Shown: one piece after another, positions 1 through 7,016 of the stretch | Position numbering within the stretch: the stretch's first letter is position 1 | How the letters are laid out: every line of letters begins with the position of its first letter | The notes under the pieces: generated by a model | Database searches by the model: none | The model's input: only the letters and a program-made list of their open reading frames with translations | What the model was told of the DNA's origin: nothing | Source: DASSFZ01 sp035292585 | GTDB lineage: Bacteria > Chloroflexota > Anaerolineae > Fen-1058 | Length of the DNA: 64,000 bases | Direction of reading: 5' to 3' | Assembly: GCA_035292585.1 (NCBI GenBank) | Contig: DATDPU010000175.1 | Location: forward strand, 1-64,000 | Translations under genes and position numbers: made by a program

Positions 1-99
1 TACATGCACAAGCGCATCCACTCGTCGTTAGGCTACCTCACCCCGGTGGCGTTCGAGTCGCAATGGTTGGCCCAGCAGGCCGCCGCCAATGTTGTTTAA
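1..99 (+). CDS. IS3-family transposase OrfB, C-terminal end (cut by window edge)
   Basis: Frame 1 is open from the first base and ends at TAA 97-99. The 32 residues contain HKRIHSSLGYLTPVAFE, which is the typical C-terminal end of the DDE integrase-core transposase (OrfB) of IS3-family elements, where an R-x-H-x-S-L-G-Y-x-T-P motif follows the catalytic glutamate. The catalytic triad itself lies to the left of the window, so it cannot be judged whether the element is intact. The IS right end follows within 40 bases, which supports the assignment. Confidence 0.85.
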   Translation, partial: YMHKRIHSSLGYLTPVAFESQWLAQQAAANVV

Positions 100-139
100 G
101 CCACGCCGTTTTTGTGTCCAGCTTTCGGGGCGCAGTTCA
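100..139 (+). mobile_element. Right terminal end of an IS3-family insertion sequence
   Basis: After the transposase stop the sequence runs through TGTCCAGCTTTCGGGG and ends in GCAGTTCA. Read on the other strand this is TGAACTGC...CCCCGAAAGCTGGACA, the usual form of an IS3-family terminal inverted repeat that begins TGAACT. I place the outer end at about base 139. The left end and any target duplication lie outside the window. Confidence 0.65.
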
Positions 140-796
140 CTCCCACGCCCAAACGGCTACAGGCAAGGCACTCAATGCCGCCACAAGAAGCACTGAAAAA
201 AGAAATTTCCTTCTCTTAGTCATTTTCATTTCTCCCTTCATCTGATGTTGTTTGGCAAACATTCATGAGGATTGCAACACACCCCTAGCAAGAGTTGTTT
301 GCCATTTCCAAGGCTTAGAGTATCATTGGCTTATCATGTGGCTGTCATATAACTATCACACGACCCTAATGGGAACCTTCCGAGTTGAACTCTTGGTCAG
401 CACTTACGAAGATTTTCTCTTTAGGCCGCCCCACTTAAGATACAAACCTGCCTGGTTGGCTCACTGCTAATCTTGAATCATTCCCGGTAAGTTGTTGACA
501 CAATATTCGACCAATCGGCATTACAGATTCTTGTGATGTTCTGGGCAACTGAACAAGTCGCTGCTCCACGCGCCAGTTGAAGACCCAGTGAGAGCAGTGA
601 GTTGCTAATGCTGAACGTGAGCTAAGTAATTCTTCATCTTGCTCTCGCCCATGTTCAGGGTGTGACCCGCCATCCTACTTCACCCCACCCCATCACACTT
701 CGCTTCACGTTACACCCTGGTTGAGAAGACTGTGTGGCATTAACGGAATGTGTCAAGCAAGTGCGGCGGCATGCTAGCCGTTACAACTAGCTCTTC
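140..796. other. Gene-free, lower-GC stretch next to the IS element
   Basis: Short open frames exist here but none has a ribosome binding site, a recognisable domain or the codon use of the rest of the window, so I call no gene. The base composition is visibly more AT-rich than the chromosome further right, and this continues into the BTAD-coding part of the next gene up to about base 1610. I see no tRNA, no obvious terminator and no clear repeat. It may be the remains of DNA brought in with, or broken by, the IS3 element. Confidence 0.5.
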
Positions 797-2527
797 ATGT
801 GCATGACAATGCGTATGCTAGAGATTCGGTGCTTTGGCCGTTTGCGGGTTGTATGCTTTGGTAAGCCGCTTTGCGAACTAGACAATTCGCCTGTGTTGCG
901 TAAGCTGCTTGGCTACTTCATCCTTTACCGTGGACAAACTCTTGACCGTAGCCAAATGGCAGGTATCTTCTGGCCAGACGTGCCGGAGGTACATGCGCGG
1001 CGCGCTCTCAATAATCTGGTATGGAGGCTACGTAAACTTGCTGATGGGGTATTAACCATCAACTTTGAGTCTACGGCACGTGGTTTACAGTGGAATCTTC
1101 CGAATGAGGCGTGGCTGGATCTGTACGATTTTGAAACACTGGTACAGCCAGTAATGAGCACACAGCGAGATATATCGATTAAGGACAATCAACTATTGAT
1201 GAGGTTCGCTGACGCCGTGTCGCTCTACAGTGGAGCACTATTGGAAGATTGTGATGCGGAGTGGTGCCAACTGAGACGGCTACGCTATCAAGAGTGCTAT
1301 ATACAAACGTTAGAGGTTTTGATCGCCGGTTATGAACAGAATGGTATGTTAGAAAGATCTCTGCACTACGCTGAGGAATTGGTGCATGTTGAACCCTATC
1401 ACGAAGTTGGACACGAAGCAGCAATCCGGCTTCATGTCAGTCTCGGTCGGCCTGGGATGGCATTGTTAGCCTATCAACGCTACGCTCAACTCTGGCAAGA
1501 AGAGCTAGGTTTAGTACCCTCTGACTCGATGCGCCGCCTAATTCAAGTGTCCGAGAAGATAGCGATCCAGTGTTATAATTCCACTCATTCTCAGCAAACC
1601 TCGACAATCTTGACAATGGCCGACACTTTCGTGATCGTCAACCCGGCATCCGGCGGCGGCAAGACAGGCAAACGCTGGGTCGGTCTCGATGCGCGCATGC
1701 GCGCCGAAGGGGCGCAGTATGTGGTCGCGTTCACGCGCGAGCCGGGGCACGCCGAAGTCTTGGCGCGCGATGCAGCCCTGGCCGGCGCCCAGACGGTGAT
1801 CGTCGTCGGCGGCGACGGGACACTCAATGAAGTGGTGAACGGTTTGATCGCGGAGGATAAGCCCGCCGCCGATGTGGCGCTGGGAATTTTGCCCGTGGGC
1901 ACGGCCTCCGATTTTGCTCGCGCGCTGGGTTTGCCGCGTGACCCGTTGGCGGCGGCGATTTACCTGACACGCCAGGCCAAGTCACAACCATTGGATGTGG
2001 GGCGCGTCGATTGTATGCGCGGCGGCCGGCCGGCCACACGCTACTTCGCCAATATCGCCGGGCTGGGCTTCGACGGCGAAGTGGCGGATCGAGTGAATCG
2101 TTCGGGTAAGAGCGGTGGAATGCTGACGTACCAGCTGGCCTTGTTACGCAACCTGGCTGCCTATCGAAACAAGCGCGTCCGCTTGACGATCGACGGCGTA
2201 ACCCGCGCAGGTGTGATGAACTCGGTCGTTGTTGCGAATGCGCGTTACTTCGGCGGCGGGATGTTTATCGCGCCCAACGCGCAATGGGATGATGGGTTGT
2301 TCGACGTGATCGTGTTGGGCGACTTTGGCAAATTCGAGGTGGTGGAGAATCTGCCGAGATTGTATCGAGGCACGCACCTGTCGCACCCGAAAGTCACAGA
2401 ACTACATGCGCGCGAAGTGCGGGTCGAAGCGCAGGAGCGAATGTTCTTGCAAGCCGAGGGAGAATTAATCGGTGAAGCGCCGGCAAGTTTCAGAATCTTG
2501 CCGAAGACGCTGAAGGTGCTGTGTTGA
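797..2527 (+). CDS. In-frame fusion: BTAD (SARP-type) regulator plus diacylglycerol kinase-like lipid kinase
   Basis: 576 residues. Residues 7-90 form an OmpR-like winged helix (LEIRCFGRLRV ... RRALNNLVWRLRKL) and about 110-265 a bacterial transcriptional activator domain (ELGLVPSDSMRRL near its end). From Met274 (base 1616) a complete LCB5/YegS/DgkB-type lipid kinase follows: VNPASGGG phosphate loop, VVGGDGTLNEVVNG motif, and the C-terminal ANARYFGGGMFIAPNA region. The kinase half is about 303 residues, the normal length of a stand-alone enzyme, which phosphorylates diacylglycerol or a similar membrane lipid. The first half is visibly AT-richer than the second, and a TATAAT lies just before Met274. 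I therefore suspect two genes joined by an event near the IS element, or a kinase still expressed from its own start; a natural two-domain protein cannot be excluded. Confidence 0.75.
   Translation: MCMTMRMLEIRCFGRLRVVCFGKPLCELDNSPVLRKLLGYFILYRGQTLDRSQMAGIFWPDVPEVHARRALNNLVWRLRKLADGVLTINFESTARGLQWNLPNEAWLDLYDFETLVQPVMSTQRDISIKDNQLLMRFADAVSLYSGALLEDCDAEWCQLRRLRYQECYIQTLEVLIAGYEQNGMLERSLHYAEELVHVEPYHEVGHEAAIRLHVSLGRPGMALLAYQRYAQLWQEELGLVPSDSMRRLIQVSEKIAIQCYNSTHSQQTSTILTMADTFVIVNPASGGGKTGKRWVGLDARMRAEGAQYVVAFTREPGHAEVLARDAALAGAQTVIVVGGDGTLNEVVNGLIAEDKPAADVALGILPVGTASDFARALGLPRDPLAAAIYLTRQAKSQPLDVGRVDCMRGGRPATRYFANIAGLGFDGEVADRVNRSGKSGGMLTYQLALLRNLAAYRNKRVRLTIDGVTRAGVMNSVVVANARYFGGGMFIAPNAQWDDGLFDVIVLGDFGKFEVVENLPRLYRGTHLSHPKVTELHAREVRVEAQERMFLQAEGELIGEAPASFRILPKTLKVLC
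1574..1579 (+). promoter_or_regulatory. Candidate -10 box (TATAAT) before the internal kinase start
   Basis: TATAAT in the context GTTATAATT lies 36 bases before ATG 1616, inside the fused frame. The same GTTATAATC-like context recurs at 10773 and 13989, and CTATAATC at 15975, in front of other genes. No good -35 is seen. It suggests that the lipid kinase may be transcribed by itself. Confidence 0.35.
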
Positions 2528-2530
2528 TCA

Positions 2531-2564
2531 AGAAACCGGGTTTCTCGAAAGAAACCCGGTTTCT
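2531..2564 (+). terminator. Perfect 15-bp hairpin after the lipid kinase
   Basis: Arms 2531-2545 (AGAAACCGGGTTTCT) and 2550-2564 are exact reverse complements with a CGAA loop. It starts 3 bases after the stop codon. There is no T-run, but the stem could stop transcription in both directions. The sequence belongs to a dispersed repeat family built on AGAAACCCGGTTTCT, seen again at 2632-2651, 2725-2744 and 15899-15931. Confidence 0.6.
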
Positions 2565-2572
2565 CCAGCTTA

Positions 2573-2745
2573 GAACAGAGCGCAGGCATGCGCTGGCAGG
2601 CAGCAGTACAACTGCTGTCCGAACCTGGCAAGCTGGAGAAACCCGGTTTCTTCAGTTGCACTGCGGAACAGAGCGCAGGCATGCGCTGGCAGGCAGCAGT
2701 ACAACTGCTGTCCGAACCTGGCAAGCTGGAGAAACCCGGTTTCTT
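2573..2745. repeat. Two 80-bp direct repeats, 93-bp period, ending in the AGAAACCCGGTTTCT motif
   Basis: Copy 1 is 2573-2652 and copy 2 is 2666-2745; by eye they are identical, starting GAACAGAGCGCAGGCATGCG and ending in GAGAAACCCGGTTTCTT. Each contains small palindromes (GCAGTACAACTGC). The second copy runs exactly to the stop codon of the minus-strand histidine kinase gene. Such duplications are typical of dispersed mobile repeats or of an assembly join. Confidence 0.85.
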
Positions 2746-3860
2746 TATCCCGCTGGAAGCGATACTTCTACTATTGTTCCTCTTCCGATCTGACTCTCCG
2801 CGCTGATCGCGCCGCCATGCGTTTCGACAATACTCTTAGCGATGGCGAGTCCAAGCCCCGAACCACCCTCTGCCCGGGCGCGCGACTTGTCGGCGCGGTA
2901 GAATCGCTCGAAGATGAAGGGCAAGTCGTCGGCGGGGATGCCGTTGCCGGTATCGCTGACGCTCAAGATCAGACGCGGATCGCCGTTACGCCGCGCGCCA
3001 ACGACGATCCGCCCGCCGTCCGGCGTGTAACGGATCGCATTGTCGATCAAGTTGGACAGTACCTGATAAATCCGCTGCGCATCCAGCGGCGCCTGCGGCA
3101 TGTCCGGCGCGATATCGGTTTCGATCGACACGTGCTTTTCGGCGGCGCGCGAGCGAAAGGCCGAGGCGACCATCGCCGTCAGCCCGCCCGCATCGACCGG
3201 TTGGCGATTGAGCGCCAGTTGCCCGGCCTCGGCCAGCGCGAGCGTGCGCAAGTCGTCGACCAGCCGTGTCAGCACCTTCGTCTGCACCAGCACACTGGCG
3301 AGATGCTCGCTGTCGAGCGGGTACACGCCATCGAGCATCGCCTCCAGATTGCTCTGGATCACGGCCAGCGGCGTGCGCAGCTCGTGCGCCACGTCAGCGG
3401 TCATATCACGGCGCAACTGCTCGCCCCGTTGCAGGCTGTCGGCCATCTCGTTGAAAGTCAGGCCCAGCTCGGCCAGTTCGTCGCCGGAGTGGATCGTGAC
3501 CCGCGCGGATAGATCGCCGCCCGAAACCGACTGCGCCGCGTGGGTCAGCTGTTCCACCGGACGCGTGATGCCGCGAAACACGACGAACCCAACGCCGAGC
3601 GCGGCGCTCAAGGCGATCGCGCCGCCAATGATGACCGCGCGATTCACGCGGTCGAGCGCCTGCTGCTGCATGAAGCCTGAGCCGCGACCCATCATCCCAC
3701 CCTGACCATTGCCTTCATCCATCATCGCGCGATGCAGTTCGGCGGCCGTCACTTGATTGGCGAGCACCACCACTGCGCCCACGCTGATCAATACCACCAG
3801 GCCAAAGGCCAGCATCAACTTCCAGAATAAGCTCAGTTTCATTCGGATGTTCCAGTCCAT
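2745..3860 (-). CDS. HAMP sensor histidine kinase
   Basis: 371 residues from ATG 3860 (ATG 3842 is an alternative). An N-terminal membrane helix (about 13-33) and a second near 75-100 frame a short outer loop, followed by HAMP, a HisKA box VAHELRTPLA with the phospho-accepting His, the N box LIDNAIRYTPDGG, and G boxes SVSDTGNGIP and GSGLGLAIAKSI. It autophosphorylates and passes the phosphate to the regulator encoded just upstream. The outer loop carries a Met/Gly-rich GQGGMMGRGSGFMQQQ stretch, much like the C-terminus of the secreted protein at 4727-5233, which hints at a shared ligand such as a soft metal (inference). The last 15 codons are AT-richer than the rest and reach into the 80-bp repeat. 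Confidence 0.93.
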   Translation of the reverse strand: MDWNIRMKLSLFWKLMLAFGLVVLISVGAVVVLANQVTAAELHRAMMDEGNGQGGMMGRGSGFMQQQALDRVNRAVIIGGAIALSAALGVGFVVFRGITRPVEQLTHAAQSVSGGDLSARVTIHSGDELAELGLTFNEMADSLQRGEQLRRDMTADVAHELRTPLAVIQSNLEAMLDGVYPLDSEHLASVLVQTKVLTRLVDDLRTLALAEAGQLALNRQPVDAGGLTAMVASAFRSRAAEKHVSIETDIAPDMPQAPLDAQRIYQVLSNLIDNAIRYTPDGGRIVVGARRNGDPRLILSVSDTGNGIPADDLPFIFERFYRADKSRARAEGGSGLGLAIAKSIVETHGGAISAESQIGRGTIVEVSLPAG

Positions 3861-3867
3861 TTTGTTT

Positions 3868-3940
3868 CCGCTGGAGGACGAGGGACGAAATTCGTCTTTG
3901 GTCATTCGTCGCCTGCCCCCGCAGCGTAGCGGAGGGGGTT
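3868..3940. repeat. Two dispersed repeats filling the kinase/regulator spacer
   Basis: Bases 3868-3912 contain GGACGAAATTCGTC followed by TTTGGTCATTCGTC (GACGAA/TTCGTC family). Bases 3913-3940 contain GCAGCGTAGCGGAGGGGG, a family seen also at 18833-18854, 20319-20345 and 23900-23935. Together they make up almost the whole 88-base spacer. Near-identical GACGAA copies lie at 11744-11788 and in the megasynthase genes. Confidence 0.75.
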
Positions 3941-3948
3941 CGTCCTTC

Positions 3949-4635
3949 TCAGGCTGCATCGTTGAACTTGTAGCCGACGCCGTAGACCGTTTGAATATAT
4001 TTCGGTCGTTTTGGATCGGCCTCAATCTTTTGGCGCAGGTTGCGGATGTGTACGTCGATGGTGCGCTCGTAGCCCGCGTAGGCTTCGCCTTGGGCCGCAT
4101 CGAGCAAATCCATGCGCGAGAATACGCGGCCCGGCTGCGCGGCAAGCGCCGCCAATAGGTTGAACTCGGTCGGCGTCAGCTCGATCCGGCGGTCGGCGAC
4201 GTTTACCGCGTGACGCTGAAGATCGAGTGTGACTTGTCCGGCGACGATCATCTGCGGCGTCTGCGGCGCGCCTTGCGTCCGGCGCAACACCGTGCGCACG
4301 CGGGCGACAATTTCGCGCGGGCTGAAGGGCTTGAGCACGTAATCGTCCGCGCCCAGCTCCAGCCCGATCAACCGATCGGTTTCCTCGACGCGCGCGGTCA
4401 GCATGATTACCGGCGTGTTGCTTTCCTTACGCATCGTCCGGCACACGTCCAGCCCGTCGATCTTCGGCAAGCTGAGGTCGAGGATCACCAGGTCGGGCTG
4501 CTCGTGGCGGAAGATGGTCAGCGCCTCCTGGCCGTCGGCGGCTGTCACGACCTGAAAGCCGCCTTGCTCAAGATAGGCGCGGACAACTTTCACGATCTCG
4601 CGTTCGTCATCGACCACCAATATCTTCGCGCTCAT
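3949..4635 (-). CDS. OmpR/PhoB-family response regulator
   Basis: 228 residues from ATG 4635 (MSAKILVVDDE). Receiver domain 1-118 with the acidic pocket VVDDE, the phospho-acceptor Asp in DLVILDLSLPKIDG, the conserved Thr in VIMLTARVEE and Lys in YVLKPFSPRE. DNA-binding winged helix about 130-228 with ELTPTEFNLL and RTIDVHIRNLRQKIE, ending GVGYKF. It works with the histidine kinase encoded 88 bases downstream on the same strand. A hairpin at 4677-4708 lies between it and the upstream secreted-protein gene. A longer frame extends upstream but has no support as coding sequence. Confidence 0.95.
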   Translation of the reverse strand: MSAKILVVDDEREIVKVVRAYLEQGGFQVVTAADGQEALTIFRHEQPDLVILDLSLPKIDGLDVCRTMRKESNTPVIMLTARVEETDRLIGLELGADDYVLKPFSPREIVARVRTVLRRTQGAPQTPQMIVAGQVTLDLQRHAVNVADRRIELTPTEFNLLAALAAQPGRVFSRMDLLDAAQGEAYAGYERTIDVHIRNLRQKIEADPKRPKYIQTVYGVGYKFNDAA

Positions 4636-4676
4636 CGCCGTTAGCATAAGCCCATCGCAGCGCCAAGTCAAACGCA

Positions 4677-4708
4677 AACCTCCCGCCGATGCTTGCGAGC
4701 GGGAGGTT
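4677..4708 (-). terminator. Hairpin between secreted-protein gene and response regulator gene
   Basis: Arms AACCTCCCGC (4677-4686) and GCGGGAGGTT (4699-4708) are exact complements with a 12-base loop. It lies 18 bases after the stop of the 4727-5233 gene and could terminate or reduce read-through into the two-component genes. No T-run follows. Confidence 0.5.
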
Positions 4709-4726
4709 GTCAAGCGGGTTCAGTCT

Positions 4727-5233
4727 CTACCCATTCGAACGGGAGGGCGCTGTCCGATTTGCCCCTGGGTGCATGGGGCCAAAACCGCCGTTACCCATCA
4801 TGCCACGGCCACCCATCATCCCGCCCCTGCCCATGAAGCCGGCATTTCCACCGCAGTGGCCGAAGCCATTGCCCAGCATGCCCTGCGAGTGACTGAGCAT
4901 CCAGTCGGCCTGCTCCTGGGTGATCACACCCTGCTCCACCAGGTCGGCCAGGGCCGCTGCGCGCGCGTCGAGCATTACCTCACGCAGCCGCTCGACTGAT
5001 ACCCCCTGCTCCTCGGCGATCTGCCAGATCGTCTGGCCGTCCTGCACGGCGGCGACCAGCTCGTCGTAGGTCAGGCCAAGCTCTTCGGCGACGGCCGTCC
5101 ACACCGCTTCGTGCATTTGGGTCATCCAGTCGCCGTTCGGGCCGGGGCCAGCGCCCTGCGCCGAGACAATCAGCACGTTGCCCAACAGGACGACACCCAC
5201 TATCGTTGCCAGAATGATCAGCGTCTTCTTCAT
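4727..5233 (-). CDS. Secreted Gly/Met-rich protein
   Basis: 168 residues from ATG 5233 with a good AGGAGA ribosome site. Residues 1-25 are a signal peptide (KKTLIILATIVGVVLLGNVLIVSA-like, cleavage near SAQ-G). Residues 35-115 are a small helical domain with two LysM/YckD-like repeated turns (GLTYDELVAAVQDGQTIWQIAEEQGV, then GVITQEQADWML) of the kind found in DUF2680-type envelope proteins. The C-terminus from 120 on is dominated by Gly, Met, Asn and a few Cys/His (CGG, FMGRGGMMGGRGMMG), a composition known from metal-binding periplasmic proteins. Its neighbours are a two-component system and a membrane methyltransferase on the same strand. Function is not known; metal binding is inference. 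Confidence 0.8.
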   Translation of the reverse strand: MKKTLIILATIVGVVLLGNVLIVSAQGAGPGPNGDWMTQMHEAVWTAVAEELGLTYDELVAAVQDGQTIWQIAEEQGVSVERLREVMLDARAAALADLVEQGVITQEQADWMLSHSQGMLGNGFGHCGGNAGFMGRGGMMGGRGMMGNGGFGPMHPGANRTAPSRSNG

Positions 5234-5311
5234 GCTATCTCTCCTAATCGCGTCTCCGCGTTGTTCTTGACTGGAAGGATAGCCGAAACTTGTTCAGAAA
5301 TTGTGAAGGCG

Positions 5312-5944
5312 CTATGAATCTTGGGAGAAGAGTTTGGGGAGGAGTCGGGGCGCCCGGCGTTGATACTCGCGATAGGCCTCGCCCAGTTCTGCCACGAGCT
5401 TGCGTTCCTCGAAGATCGAGCCGATGTAAAAGTACAGCGTCACTCCGACGACGAACGCCAGGCGATTTGCCGTCATCGGCGAAACCAGCCAGAGCACGAT
5501 CAGGCTGCACGTGTACAGCGGGTGACGGACGTAACGATGCAGCCCATCGACGACCAGACGGCTGGTAGACGTATCCGATGCGCTGCGGCTGCCGGCCCGC
5601 TGCACCCACCCGATCCACTGGCGCAGCCCGATAAAGTGCGGCAGATCGAGTTGAAACAGGCTGTAAGCCATACCCAACACTGCTAATGCCTGAAGTCCAA
5701 GCGCGAAGAACGAAAAGGGTGGGGGGATGCGATAGAGCTCGCGGTCGGGCAAGCCGATGACGAGCAGCAGCACCGGCAACAGCGAGAGCGCAGCCAGTGC
5801 ATTGTACACCAAACGATACCAGCCTCGGCTGTGTCGCCCGCCGAACACGCGCCGGGCGAGCGCTTTCGTTCGGTGCGCGGCCAACAAGCTGTGCACGATC
5901 CCAAATCCCACCACTGAAGCAAAAACCCACACTGGCTCACGCAT
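5312..5944 (-). CDS. Isoprenylcysteine methyltransferase / NnrU-family membrane protein
   Basis: 210 residues from ATG 5944; a GTG lies one codon upstream. About five to six membrane segments. The C-terminal half has the ICMT/PEMT signature: HRYVRHPLYTCSL, then a membrane helix and FEERKLVAELGEAYREYQRR with the conserved E-E-x2-L and Y-x2-Y pattern used to bind S-adenosylmethionine. Such proteins methylate small lipids or isoprenylated substrates, but most bacterial members have no proven substrate. It is the first gene of the minus-strand group leading to the secreted protein, and its 5' end is 26 bases from the -35 box of the divergent fmdB operon. Confidence 0.8.
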   Translation of the reverse strand: MREPVWVFASVVGFGIVHSLLAAHRTKALARRVFGGRHSRGWYRLVYNALAALSLLPVLLLVIGLPDRELYRIPPPFSFFALGLQALAVLGMAYSLFQLDLPHFIGLRQWIGWVQRAGSRSASDTSTSRLVVDGLHRYVRHPLYTCSLIVLWLVSPMTANRLAFVVGVTLYFYIGSIFEERKLVAELGEAYREYQRRAPRLLPKLFSQDS

Positions 5945-5969
5945 CACGTATCACTTACTGGGTACCTGC

Positions 5970-6015
5970 TTGACAAATCGTCCATTCCGTGTATACTATA
6001 CTCCAGTATAGTATA
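5970..6015 (+). promoter_or_regulatory. Promoter with 24-bp palindromic operator of the fmdB-csoR-osmC-trx operon
   Basis: TTGACA at 5970-5975 and TATACT at 5992-5997 are separated by 16 bases. A perfect palindrome, TATACTATACT-CC-AGTATAGTATA (5992-6015), covers the -10 box and the probable start site, so a bound repressor would block polymerase. The operon contains a CsoR-family repressor gene, which is the natural candidate to bind here; CsoR-type sites are palindromes of this size with TATAC ends. The ATG of the first gene is at 6040. Confidence 0.8.
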
Positions 6016-6039
6016 GGTTGGTCAGGATGTCAAGCGCGT

Positions 6040-6234
6040 ATGCCGATCCATGAATTTGAGTGCCTCGATTGTCACGAGCAGTTCGAGCAACTGGTGCGTT
6101 TCTCAACCCGACCGGAAGAGGTGGCGTGTCCACAGTGTGGCGCGCATCACGCGCGCAAGCGCATCTCGTTGACGGCGGCGGTCGGGCGGGGCGATGGCGC
6201 ATCGGGCGCGGTCTGCGCGCCGACCGGGGGTTGA
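6040..6234 (+). CDS. FmdB-family zinc ribbon protein
   Basis: 64 residues. MPIHEFECLDCHEQFEQL and VACPQCGAHHARKRIS match the FmdB/CxxC-CxxC regulatory zinc-ribbon family, with the two Cys pairs at CLDC and CPQC holding zinc. The family name comes from formamide-degradation genes, but its biochemical role is unclear. It is the first gene after the palindromic promoter, 46 bases upstream of the CsoR-like gene and co-directional with it. The start at 6040 is chosen because the family begins MP-x-Y/H-E-F/Y. Confidence 0.85.
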   Translation: MPIHEFECLDCHEQFEQLVRFSTRPEEVACPQCGAHHARKRISLTAAVGRGDGASGAVCAPTGG

Positions 6235-6280
6235 AGCGTCAAGTTCTAGCAGCCCGTGTGGCTGCACATAAGGGGGCGTA

Positions 6281-6547
6281 ATGAACCTAGCACCGGAAGT
6301 CAAGACCGATCTGGTCAATCGGCTCAAACGGTTGCAAGGCCAGGTGCGTGGTGTGGAGAAAATGGTGGAGGGCGATCGCGAGTGTCGCGAAATTCTGCAA
6401 CAGCTAGCCGCGATTCGCGCGGCAGCGCACCAGGCCAGCATCGTGCTGATCCGCGAGCATGCGGCCGCCTGCCTGTTAAAAGGCGACGAGTCGGCTTCAC
6501 CGCAGGAAGTCCTGGATAGCCTGGTGAGCGTTTTAGAGAAAGTGTAG
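6281..6547 (+). CDS. csoR: CsoR/FrmR-family metal- or sulfur-sensing repressor
   Basis: 88 residues, all-helical DUF156 family. The helix VNRLKRLQGQVRGVEKMV is the family hallmark. A Cys, His and Cys occur with spacing C-x24-H-x3-C (REC ... EHAAAC), which is the copper(I) ligand set of CsoR; persulfide sensors of the CstR type keep the two Cys but lack this His. The neighbours (OsmC-like, thioredoxin) instead suggest thiol or peroxide stress. I therefore call it CsoR-like, with copper as the likeliest ligand, and expect it to bind the palindrome at 5992-6015. Confidence 0.88.
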   Translation: MNLAPEVKTDLVNRLKRLQGQVRGVEKMVEGDRECREILQQLAAIRAAAHQASIVLIREHAAACLLKGDESASPQEVLDSLVSVLEKV

Positions 6548-6586
6548 GAGGCATCTGGTAGGAGGCATCACCCGATGCCGATTTCG
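6548..6586. repeat. Dispersed TAGGAGGC palindromic repeat between csoR and the OsmC-like gene
   Basis: GGAGGCATC occurs twice, then GTAGGAGGCATCACCCGATGCCGATT. This is the same family as 16013-16038 (read on the other strand) and 18860-18877, with the hairpin GGCATC-ACCC-GATGCC. The ribosome site AAGGAG at 6593-6598 lies just after it. Confidence 0.65.
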
Positions 6587-6602
6587 TTCTTCAAGGAGCC
6601 TT

Positions 6603-7016
6603 ATGGGTGAAGCGAGTGTGCAGTGGATTAGTGGCGGACGGTTTGTAGGGATCGATAGCACCCAGCACTCGGTGGTGATGTCTACGGCTGAAGAGGGCGT
6701 CGGCATCAAGCCGAGCGATATGCTCTTGCTTGCGCTCGGCGCATGTTCCGCTGTCGATGTGGTGAAGATTCTTGAGAAGAAGCGGATGGCGCTGCAAGCG
6801 CTGGATATCAAGGTCAATGGCGAGCAGGATGCCGAAGCGCCGTGGACGTTCCGCAAGGTTCACTTGGCCTACGTGCTGTGTGGAAAGGACCTGACCGAGA
6901 AAGCGGTTCAACAGGCGATCGAATTGTCTGAGGACGGATATTGTTCCGTGGCTTCAACTGTGCGCGGTATAGCGGAAATTACCCATTCATATCAAATTAT
7001 GGAGGAATGCGAATGA
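6603..7016 (+). CDS. OsmC-family thiol peroxidase-like protein
   Basis: 137 residues, start supported by AAGGAG at 6593-6598. The OsmC/Ohr fold is indicated by KPSDMLLLALGACSAVDVVKIL, with the first redox Cys in GACSA, and the second Cys in DGYCSVASTV near the C-terminus. Family members reduce organic peroxides or persulfides with two Cys. The spacing fits the YhfA-like branch rather than true Ohr. It overlaps the thioredoxin gene by 4 bases (ATGA at 7013-7016), so the two are translationally coupled and thioredoxin may be its reductant (inference). Confidence 0.88.
   Translation: MGEASVQWISGGRFVGIDSTQHSVVMSTAEEGVGIKPSDMLLLALGACSAVDVVKILEKKRMALQALDIKVNGEQDAEAPWTFRKVHLAYVLCGKDLTEKAVQQAIELSEDGYCSVASTVRGIAEITHSYQIMEECE

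Noticed and set aside
252..470. 72-codon plus-strand frame in the lower-GC left region
   Set aside because: No ribosome site, no recognisable domain, and no neighbour that would suggest a role.
6281..6547. Persulfide sensor CstR or nickel/cobalt sensor RcnR instead of CsoR-like
   Set aside because: The C-x24-H-x3-C ligand spacing is that of CsoR; CstR lacks the His and RcnR has His in place of the last Cys. The neighbours keep the sulfur option open, so this is a preference only.
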